From assembly GCF_029867415.1 (NCBI RefSeq), contig NC_081183.1, positions 146,502,798-146,566,797 of the forward strand: a DNA stretch of 64,000 nt, in the 5' to 3' direction. This DNA comes from Vicia villosa (Eukaryota > Streptophyta > Magnoliopsida > Fabales > Fabaceae). The number at the start of each line of letters is the position of its first letter. The first letter of the stretch is position 1. Of the stretch, positions 35,882 to 44,490 are shown piece by piece. The position numbers and the translations under genes were made by a program. The notes beneath the pieces are model-generated. The model was not told the DNA's origin. It saw only the letters and a program-made list of their open reading frames with translations, and searched no databases.

Positions 35882-36435
35882 CCTAGCAACGCGAAAATTA
35901 CGGATCACCTCAAACTTGTGAATCAATTTGTTAATACCAATTGGCTCATGCCACCAGTTGTGTATGTCGGGATGACAAGGTACCCCCGAAGAAGTACTAG
36001 CCTTGTAGAGTTATCTGATGCTAGTAGATATAGCTGGGTGATTTCTGCAATATTGGGAGCTCCTTCATTTTTGTATAACTATGCGGTTGTAAGGAGGCTA
36101 ATATATAAGTGATTGGTTCTTTTGATTGGTTGGTTCTTCTTATAGAACTAGACAAAAGAATCTGTAGCAACTTTAGGGAGTGCGTTATCCCTCTATATGA
36201 GTGCTTATTTAATCATATAAACTTGTGCTTGTCTTTGATTGAATTCGAAGAGAAAGTGTTATGGTTCTTAAAGATTGCCCACTCGCAGCTTCATCCAAGT
36301 GTTTGTGCTTTAATAAAGGTGTTTCAGCTCTGGGCTGAATATCGGCTTTGGAAGCCTTCTTATCGGTTATTTTTCCATCCCTTCGTCATGTTGCATACTT
36401 TGTTGGATAATCTCCAAGATCGTTGGTTGATTTAA
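35882..36435 (+). pseudogene. Gypsy-type ORF1, 3' part after the Ogre insertion
   Basis: The frame resumes as NAKITDHLKLVNQFVN and NWLMPPVVYVG, breaks at about 36,110, and continues from 36,130 with PLYECLFNHINLCLSLIEF, SQLHPSVCALIKVFQLWAEY and RLFFHPFVM. The second block resembles the 'putative gypsy type transposon' domain (Pfam Transposase_28-like), with its conserved YECLF...EF and SQLHP...FQLW pattern. The family match is from memory of its motif layout. The reading frame ends at 36,435. Together with 23,629-24,040 it formed one ORF before the Ogre inserted. Confidence 0.5.
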
Positions 36436-36559
36436 GTGCATTAAAATGTTCCCCGATTTAGTGCCTAAGCCGAGAACTGAGATGACTTTCAAAATCATTC
36501 CGAGATGTTGAAAACTCATTATGCTTTCTTCCAGGTCCCCTATGAGTTACCTCTTGAAT

Positions 36560-37115
36560 AAAACATCCAAGATATTCCATATTGATAGAGTGAGACTACA
36601 ACTCGGCATGCATAAAAACATCCAAGATCTTCCAAGGTGCTTCAAAGATAAACACAAAATTCAAGTGTCCGACCAATGAGCATTTGATAAGTGTCGTCAA
36701 TGGAGGAACCACTACAACATTGTTATGAACGACTATATCATGTCAATTGAATGTAAATTAGGGCATGAATACATGACATCATATTTATCGGTTACAATTG
36801 GCTATCTCTCCGAACATAGATTGTTAATTGACTTACGTGAACAAGGATCGTCTTCAAACGTCCTACACACCTAACCATAATCATACATCTAAATACCAAC
36901 ACAACAACCTTTCATTAATAGTCAAACCCATTACATGTCAAACATTCAATAACAAAACCAAGATTTTAACCCTTTTTACCAACAACAATCCCAACATTTT
37001 AACCTATTTTCCAACAACAAACACAAACCACCAACTTATCAAACCTACACATATGCGTACAACTGACACCTTAAATAAACCATTGTTCTACGTGATTGAC
37101 TTCATTATGAAAAAC
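36560..37115 (+). pseudogene. Decayed coding fragment, possibly plant-mobile-domain type (part 1)
   Basis: One frame from 36,618 to 36,870 reads NIQDLPRCFKDKHKIQVSDQ, stop, AFDKCRQWRNHYNIVMNDYI, then HEYMTSYLSVTIGYLSEHR. Asparagine/threonine/proline-rich sequence follows in changing frames to 37,115. The layout (a WRNHY...DYIM core, then a low-complexity tail) recalls C-terminal parts of plant-mobile-domain proteins that are common in legume repeats, but I am not certain of the family. The fragment is cut at 37,115 by a copia LTR. A matching N/Q/P-rich stretch resumes at 42,008. Confidence 0.35.
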
Positions 37116-38333
37116 TGAAGGTGAGAAAATCATAAAAAGGGGTTGAACTGTGTTAGCTTTTTCTTTCTTTTCTAAAAATCTCTTAATAAATTCCGAACAC
37201 AAAGTCTAGAACTTGATTCAGGGTAACTAGTTTGCAGCGGATAAAATCAATATCAGAGTTAGCGAGTAAGTGAAAGAGAGACACGAGCGATATATCTTGG
37301 TCCCTCCCACAAATCAATTTAGTCTGGTCCCCTTGCACTTCCAAGGGATTTCACTATAATCACAACTGATTACAAATGCTCAAGCATAGAAGCAAGAGAC
37401 TACCAATTCTCAAACACATAAGTAAGAGACTTCTAATGCTCAAGCACACAAGAAAGATACTTCAGATGCTCAATCATACAAGCAAGAGACTTTATATGCT
37501 CAAGCACATAATCAAGAGATTTCTAACAATCTAACTTACAAATGATATATTGTTTGAGAGTTACACTTGATATATAATCATAGGTGTAAACAATATCAAT
37601 TATAAAAGACTCTTAAGACTTAAGAATTTCTAAGATATACAAGTTTTAAGAAATTCTAAGTTAAACTTGTATTTTTGATTTGACAGAGTAATAACTCTTT
37701 GTTTGTCAATGGTTCGTTGTTATTTCTTCAAGTCTTCAGCACCTTATATACAGAGATAGATTCTAGCACAAGTGAGTCTTGGAGAAGCTTTGATAATAGA
37801 CATCGGAAAGTTGCTTCAAATTGGTTAATGTCTGGAAAAAGATATTTGAATTCCCTTTTCTTCAAAAGGAATTGTTTGTTCCATCCCTACTATTTGTGTA
37901 ATTTTTTGTTTGGTTTTGCACGTAATTAGAAGAAGACAAAATAACCTCTGAGTCTGATAGTGACATTTTAGAGTTTTCTTGATCCTGGCGTTTAACAAAC
38001 TTCAGAGTCTGGATCTTCATAAGTGAAATTTCCTTAGAGTATGGTCTTCAAAATTGACCTCTTTTAGACTCTGAGTCTTCAGAAGTTGACCTTCTTCAGA
38101 GTCAAATTCTGATGCTCAGATTCTGATTCTGCAGATTCAGGATCTTCAAGCTTCATAGTGGATTGGAGGACCTTCATCAGGTCAGGTGGTTGAAATATTG
38201 ACCAAGTCTTAAAGTTGCAACCTTTTGTAATGCATCTGTTAGCTTTTGTGAATGATTCTGGATATGTAATAATTTATTTATCAATAATAACTGGTCCTTT
38301 TCTCATTTCTTTTGTTTATTATTCGCTCTAACA
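37116..38333 (-). mobile_element. Copia-type LTR, minus strand
   Basis: On the minus strand it begins TGTTAGAGCG (38,333) and ends CACCTTCA (37,116). Copia RNase H lies directly upstream in minus orientation, so this is the 3' LTR. It contains five tandem 30-bp units (37,376-37,525) of the form ATGCTCAAGCA...AAGAGACT, and further TTCAGA-rich short repeats at 37,990-38,160. A 76-codon frame on the plus strand (37,699-37,929) is taken as chance. Confidence 0.6.
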
Positions 38334-38339
38334 TCCTTT

Positions 38340-39530
38340 GCGTTAGCCACCAGTGTTGATAGAGATGTTACAGAGAAGTTTTCAACCATTTCAACAATGT
38401 TTGCACAACCATTGAAGTTTTAAGGTTTAAAGTTGAAAAGATTCAAGTGTGAGTAGTGAGTGTTGCATTGTGTGTGGAAAGAGTGATACAATGAGTTTTA
38501 AACAATTGTTTTAATCACACAAACATTTGCAAAAAAAAAAGTAATAACGACTTAAGGGGCGCAAAAACATGATTTTATTTTACCCGAGAAAATAACTCCC
38601 AAAGGTTACTCAAACGGTTTTGACAGTTGTAAGAATATATATGACAAAAGTCACACTTCTTTGCCTTAACAAAAAAAGTTTGGTTAAAAAAAACCCATCA
38701 ATATAGCTCAGATTCTAGAAGACAGAAAATTCCCATAGGGATTTTGACTTAGGACCTTCGGACCCAGAGAACCTTCTCACTTCAAAGGACTAATTGTTTC
38801 AAAGTCAAATTTTCCAGAAACACATATTAAACAACCATAGGCTAATACTCAATAGTTAACGACCACATGTCAGAGGACCCTTCATATATGAGGCAAATAA
38901 GTGGATAGATGTTAAAATAAGTTTAAAGAATTTTCCACTTATGTGCTATCAGAAACACGTCATCAAATTTTGAGCATCAAAATTTGACATTCTTCAGGAG
39001 CTACTATTCATCAGAAGCTCATTCAGTGCCTCTAATCACAGTGACTTCTGATCACCATCAGACTCTAATAATCCATTCAGAAGCAAGCACTGTTCTTTTA
39101 TAAAATTCATGTTCAAGTTCTTTTCAATAAAATTAAATCTTCCTATAGTAAGAGGCTTGATAAATATACCAACCCATTAATGATCAGTATCAATGAACTG
39201 TATATCTATCACACTTTTTAAAACATAATCTCTAATAAAATGATGTTTTATTTCTATGTGCTTGGTCCTAGAATGTTGAATAGGATTCTGTCAAACACAT
39301 AACAACAGCATTATCACATAAAATTGGAATATTGCTTCCACATATTTGATAGTCTTTCAACTGATATTTCATCCAGAGTAGTTGTGTGTAACAACTTATA
39401 GCTGAGATGTATTATGCTTCTGCTGTAAACAAAGAAATAGCTGCTTGTCTCTTACTAGCCTAGAATATAAGGTTTTCACTTATGAATAGATAGTTTCCAC
39501 TAGTGGATTTTCTCTCAATTGAACGTGATT
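38340..39530 (-). pseudogene. Copia RNase H remnant, minus strand
   Basis: From about 39,420 downwards the minus strand reads TAEA, stop, YISAISC, YTQLLWMKYQLKDYQI, SNIPILCDNAVVM. These are the conserved blocks of the Ty1/copia RNase H domain in order. It then passes through an interrupted HRNKTSFY / LMGWYIYQA tail, which corresponds to the usual HIDIRHHFIRD / ADIFTK region in this domain. A glutamate codon in TAEAEY has become TAA. RT is missing upstream because the copia LTR beginning near 39,554 on the opposite strand lies there. Confidence 0.75.
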
Positions 39531-39553
39531 TCAATATTTGTGTTACATGATTT

Positions 39554-40247
39554 ATTGTTATCTTTTAGCAATGTGTGATTTAGATTTGTTTGGAAGATTG
39601 AATGTTGTCAAATAAATTTATATGGAGATTTAAATTTGAATTAAAAAACAAATCAAATCTTTTGTTAGAGGTTGTTAAGAAACAAAACAAAACAGAATCC
39701 TAAATTATTCTATACGAGATTAAAGCTTATGCCCATTGGAGAAAAGCTCATATTGCTTTTCTATTTAAGTAGACTCAAACCTAACGTTTGAAAGTGTGCA
39801 AGTATTGAAAAATCTTTGTGTTAGGGTTTCTATTTTGAGTCTTATGTTTGTGTTATTTTTTGTGCACCACTCTTGCGCCTGCATTCATATCCAAAGGCAT
39901 TGAGTTAGGTTTTCTAGTTAAGTAGTAATTCAACATGCAATATTTCGTTTATTGAATTGATCACTAGGGTTAGGGATTGATACAAAGTGAGAAGGGTTCT
40001 TATATATAGGGGAGTCCTGAGACACTTTGTACTAATTCTATTAAGAATGGATTTCCTTTATCTTGGATTCGAAACCCCATAGACGTAGGCGAGGTTGCAC
40101 CAAACTGGGTTACCAATTTTATTGTATTCTTTTTTATTTATATTTTATCATATTGTTTTCTATTATCTGTTGAGTTATTGTTTAAGATGTTGAACAATTT
40201 GGCTTTGACATCTAGTCCAACATTTATCCTCATAGAACAAAATTTCA
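39554..40247 (+). mobile_element. Copia-type 5' LTR (same family as 18,260-19,093)
   Basis: It ends AATTTCA at 40,247 followed by ATTGGCATCAGAGC, a near-consensus tRNA-Met primer site. It shares the 'ggggagtcctgagacactttgtac', 'accaaactgggttacca' and 'catagaacaaaattt' blocks with 41,637-42,007 and resembles the LTR at 18,260. The left edge (TGTTATCTTTT) is inferred. Confidence 0.65.
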
Positions 40248-41580
40248 ATTGGCATCAGAGCAGTCACTTTGTTCTATTTGGATGAGCTCCATGAAAGATA
40301 TTTTCTATTCAAATGAACAAAAATAATGATGGAGGATTATTCAATAGACCACCTGTCCTGGATGACACCAACTATGATTATTGAAAAGCTAAAATGGTTG
40401 CTTTTCTCAAGTCCATGGAAAACAAAACATGGAAAGTTGTGATAAAAGGTTGGAAACACCCTGTGATTACTTCTGAAGATGGAACATCTATATTAAAGCC
40501 TAAAGATGGTTGGAAAAGTGCTGAAGATGATGAAGCTCTTGGAAATTCCAAGGCCTTCAATGCAATTTTCAATGGTCTAGACAAGAACAAGTTTAGGTTG
40601 ATCAGGACATCTACAAAAGCCAATGAAGCATGGGAAATTCTCAAAACGGCACATGAAGGCACATCCAAAGTTTTTATGTCAAGGATGCAAGTCCTTATAA
40701 TAAAATTTGATAATCTTAGAATAAATGAAGAAGAATCCATACCTGACTTCAGCATCAGACTGTGTGACATTGCCAACACTTCTTTTGCCCTAAGAGAGAA
40801 GATGTCTGAAGAAAAGATGGCCAGAAAAATTCTATGATCAGTTCCTAAGAAGTTTGATATGAATTTTATGGCTATTGAAGAGGCCTAAGACCTAAGCAAC
40901 TTAAAAGTTGATGAACTCGTTGGCTCTCTACAAACCTTTGAGATGGCTATAAGTGACAGATAAAAAAATAAAAACAAGAATATAGTCTTTGTATCCAACA
41001 CTAAAGAGGATGAAGATCAATGTGAAAGTGAAGAAATTTTATTTGATGCTATAACACTTGTTGGAAGAAAGTTTAATAGTCCTTGAGAAGGTTTGACAGA
41101 AATTGGAGGACAAATGTCCAAGACAAGGTGTCTGACATCAGTTCCTATAGCAAGAGCAAAGATGAACATAAGCCTAACAAAGGAAAAATAACATAATGTT
41201 ATATATGTGAAGGGTTTGGTCACATTAAAGCTGAATGTCCTACTTTTCTAAAGAAACAGAAAAGAGATTGTCAATCACTTGGTCTGATTCTGATGATGAG
41301 AGTGAAGGAGAAATAGCTAACAAGGTGATAACATTTACTAGAAAACATGAGGTTGAAGGTGAGTATGGTGATGAAGACATGACTGGTGAAGAGTTAGTTG
41401 TAACTTACAGACTCTTATATACTAAGTGGGAGGAAGCTTTCATAGCAAGAGAAAAATAGAAGAAAACCATAAGTGCTCTCCTTCAAGAAAAAGATAAACC
41501 CGTTTCAACCATCACTAGTTTGGAAGAGGAAATAACTTTGCTAAACTCCAATCTTGAAAAATAACAAAATTTATTTGTAT
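40248..41580 (+). pseudogene. Copia gag remnant
   Basis: An open stretch (40,394-40,837, 147 codons) reads KMVAFLKSMENKTWKVVIKG, EAWEILKTAHEGT and then MSRMQVLIIKFDNLRINEE, the standard copia gag capsid (UBN2) order. It continues after stops to a zinc knuckle CYICEGFGHIKAEC at about 41,199-41,240, with all C-C-H-C residues kept, and a coiled region ending near 41,575. Sequence then passes directly into LTR-like DNA, so protease to RNase H were deleted. The same gag is present at 19,200, with clearly related peptides (KVVIKGWKH, AWEILKTAHEGT). Confidence 0.8.
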
Positions 41581-41636
41581 GTTGAATAACGATTTAAATA
41601 TGCTTGATGATATATTGGAAGTTGGGAAGATGTCCA

Positions 41637-42007
41637 GAGACACGAAGGGAATAAAATTTGATCACTATGGTTAGTGGTTGAGAAAAAGTGAGAGGGGTTC
41701 TCATATTTAGGGGAAGTCCTAAATAGAAAGACAGAGGTAGAATTAAGAAGAGTGACATTGAATACGGGGTTTGTTCATTTAATACACTTTGTACTAATTC
41801 TATTGAGAGTGAATTTCTTTTCTTGAATTGTAAGGCCTCACACTTAGAGGAGTTTGCACCGAACTGAGTAACCAATTCTCTTGTGTTATTTATTGGTTTA
41901 TGTTTGATCATCATGTTTTCTATTATCCATTGATTTTTGGTTTAATATGTTGAATACTTTGGCTTAAACATCTAGTCTAACATCTGTCCTCATAGAACAT
42001 AATTTCA
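41637..42007 (+). mobile_element. Partial 3' LTR of the copia element
   Basis: It repeats the right half of 39,554-40,247, including 'gatcacta', 'tttaggggaagtcct', 'actttgtactaattctatt', 'gcaccgaactg' and the end CATAGAACATAATTTCA. The left part of the LTR is missing. Non-element DNA resumes at 42,008. Confidence 0.7.
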
Positions 42008-42140
42008 CAAACAACAATTTTCAAACACCCCGACAACAATTTTCTTTTTACCCAACACAACCATTCACCTCAACACCAAAACTACAATTACCCAGCCATT
42101 ACAACATCAACCAAGATCGTCTCAATTTTTTGGAAGCCCT
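42008..42140 (+). pseudogene. Decayed coding fragment (part 2)
   Basis: The frame TNNNFQTPRQQFSFYPTQPF, then TPKLQLPSHYNINQDRLNF, is the same kind of N/Q/P/T-rich sequence as the tail of 36,560-37,115. It is read as its continuation after the copia insertions. This is an inference from composition and order, not a proven match. Confidence 0.3.
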
Positions 42141-43046
42141 GTGTAGACTAGTCATGGTTCAACCATGAAAAAATAATTTGAGGTCCTATTTAATCTCCTT
42201 TTTATAGTGGCAAATATTTATGAGGCTGTATTTAGTTGTAGTTTAACCGTAAGAAATTTGAGATCTTGTGCGGTAGTCCGCCTTGAACGTCCTCAAAGAC
42301 GGTCCTGACATCAACCCAGATGACATCACAACAACAAGCTTTCCATTCACTAACAATGACTTACATTTTGAGAGCACCACAATGAATCCGATATTTTTCT
42401 CAAACCTCGTAAATTACTTTTTCCAAAACACGTGGAAAACTTGGGATATTGGGTGGAAAAGGTGGGTATTAGTGAAAAAAATTGAATGTAGAACTTATTT
42501 TCTTAAAAAAGAATTATTATTTATAAGTATTAGTATCTTATAATACTCTTGAATTTTTTATCTCTTTAATAAGATATCTTGTAACTTTTAAAATGTATTA
42601 ATTATTTTTAACAACGTTAAATAACATATTTTCTTATTTTCTTTTTGTAAGATGTAGTAAATACTTTTATACAAATGTTAGTCCATAATTATCTCTCTTA
42701 AGAATATACTTGCAAAATTATATAGTTTATATTTGGCTTTTGAAGAAAATTGTGGTGTTACTGTACCTTACACAAAAATTATATTCCAAAATCGCGATGC
42801 AATTGGTTTTAGTCGTGCGCAGTATACCATCGTTTTACCAATCACACGCATAAATAGTTGGTAAATTTAATATTCAAATTAATTTTAAAAATTTGTGTAT
42901 TTAATTTTAAGATATGTTTGAATTGGTGGATGTAATTGGAATGAATGATATAAACTTATGCTCTATTGTTTATATTGATTAAAAATGGATGGAATAGAGC
43001 GGAACCGGATGAAATGCATTTCATTCTATTCCATCACTTTGCATCA
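42141..43046. other. AT-rich DNA without recognisable genes
   Basis: A frame at 42,283-42,543 (86 codons) has no recognisable family. From about 42,900 the sequence contains GGAATGAATG/GGAATAGAGCGG-type blocks that recur inverted at 47,830-47,890, so the Mutator-like element between them probably inserted into an older repeat. Confidence 0.4.
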
Positions 43047-43048
43047 TA

Positions 43049-43292
43049 CTCCCTCCATTTCAAAATAACTGTCATTTTAGAGAAAAAATTTATTTCAAAA
43101 TGAATGTCATTTTCACCAATGTATAAATAATGATTATTTTCCAATTATGTCCCTCAATTATTACATTATACACTACTTTCAAGACTTTAATAAGGTTAAT
43201 GTTGTAAAAGTACAATTTCTTATGACAATATTATTATTTTTTTAATCCGTGTGCAAAAATCTTAAACGACACTCATTTTAAAATGGAGGAAG
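43049..43292. mobile_element. Stowaway-type MITE
   Basis: The 244-bp element has the terminal inverted repeats CTCCCTCCATTTCAAAAT and ATTTTAAAATGGAGGAAG and is flanked by TA on both sides (43,047-43,048 and 43,293-43,294). CTCCCTCC ends with a TA target site define Stowaway MITEs mobilised by Tc1/mariner transposases. No coding capacity. Confidence 0.9.
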
Positions 43293-43429
43293 TATTTTAT
43301 ACCCTCCGATTTCGACGGAATGACAAAGTCTCTCTATTCTGTCATGAAATACCCAAATAAGATGGAAATTTCTTTATCCACCTCCCTATCTTCTTGGTAA
43401 CCTCTGGCGAAAAACCTAAAATGCCCCTA

Positions 43430-43645
43430 ACTTCAGAAATGCATTTCCGAAGTCACTTATTTTATGAGAAAAAAAGTGGTTTCGGAAATGTACTTCCAAA
43501 AATATGTTTTTTTGATGAAAAAAACTGATTTCGGAAATGTACATCCAAATATTGTTTTTTTTCTTCAGAAAATAGGTAATTCGGAAGTGCATCTCCGAAT
43601 TCACCCCCTTGGAAGAATTCGGAAATGTACTTCCGAAATAAGGTC
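43430..43645. repeat. Left-end cluster of near-palindromic MULE motifs
   Basis: The motif TTCGGAAATGTACTTCCGAA, or close variants, occurs about five times between 43,435 and 43,640. Two more copies lie at 44,208-44,272, and five at 47,312, 47,350, 47,610, 47,679 and 47,723. All copies are outside the coding regions. They are candidates for transposase-binding sites. Confidence 0.8.
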
Positions 43646-43731
43646 TGAGACAGAAGAAAAATAACAAACAACAACGATTTGATTTATTTAAATGATGAAG
43701 ATTACATGGATCACATTACATAAGATTAAAG

Positions 43732-44049
43732 TTACATATTGTTAAACACTGGTAGGTGAGGATGAGTCAACATTTTGATAACGTCGGCCCCCGATCTTTG
43801 AAATTTCACATCCAACTCGATCGGACCCTTCGAAGAAAATCGGTCGAAAGTTGTCCACAAAACTGCTAAATCTTCGTCGTTCTTGACCTCGAATGGGGTG
43901 AACTCAACGTCTCCGTCGTCGGTAAGCGATGGCGAGCGGTACTCAAGCTTGACAACCTTCCGATTTTCCGAATATTGCAATAGCGTGTTGAGCGACGTTA
44001 TCAATTCCACAAACGGCGTGTCGCGCGAGAAGCAGAATTGGAACGACAT
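43732..44049 (-). CDS. Small MULE-encoded protein, PB1-like, function unknown
   Basis: An uninterrupted 105-codon frame begins with ATG at 44,049 and ends with TAA or TAG at 43,732. The protein has the order ELITSLNTLLQY, RKVVKLEYRSPSL, DGDVEFTPFEV, KNDEDLAVLW and a C-terminal KGPIELDVKF. This alternation of a basic strand, LEYR, and an acidic NDEDL segment resembles the PB1-like region found at the N-terminus of many plant MuDR-type transposases; here it stands alone. It lies downstream of, and on the same strand as, the broken transposase, and has its own TATA box about 95 bp upstream. It is the only intact coding frame in the element. Whether it takes part in transposition is unknown. Confidence 0.65.
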   Translation of the reverse strand: MSFQFCFSRDTPFVELITSLNTLLQYSENRKVVKLEYRSPSLTDDGDVEFTPFEVKNDEDLAVLWTTFDRFSSKGPIELDVKFQRSGADVIKMLTHPHLPVFNNM

Positions 44050-44143
44050 CGGGTAGCCACTGGTGAAGTAGACGAATGCTAGGTGGGGGTAGGTTTGTGT
44101 TATTTATGTTTTATGGTGTGAAGAGGATGAAAAAGAGTGTGTT

Positions 44144-44153
44144 GTATTTATAG
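44144..44153 (-). promoter_or_regulatory. TATA box for the small MULE ORF
   Basis: CTATAAATAC on the minus strand, about 95 bp upstream of the ATG at 44,049. The spacing fits a plant core promoter and suggests separate transcription from the transposase. Confidence 0.6.
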
Positions 44154-44490
44154 ACTTATTGGAGTAATAATGGCCCAACAAACCTTATCTTGCATTCAGC
44201 GGATGTTTCGGAAATGAACTTCCGAAATTAGTCTGAAAACATATATATTTCGGAAATGAACTTCCGAATTATGCAGAAACAGAGGTGAAAAATCAAATCT
44301 TGTGCATTGCATTCTGTTTTGAGATAACAACAAGAAATGCATACAAAATAGGCACAACATAAACAATAACAACATTAATCATACTTATATTATATATGTA
44401 TCGAATCGGTTTGATTTTACATGGTAAACGACAATACATACAAAAAATGACACGCACCGGTCATTTAAAAAAAAAGCGGTCCAGTTAAAA

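Noticed and set aside
37370..37530. CRISPR-like regular repeats (30-bp periodicity)
   Set aside because: The units are contiguous diverged tandem repeats without unique spacers, and the DNA is a plant nuclear LTR.
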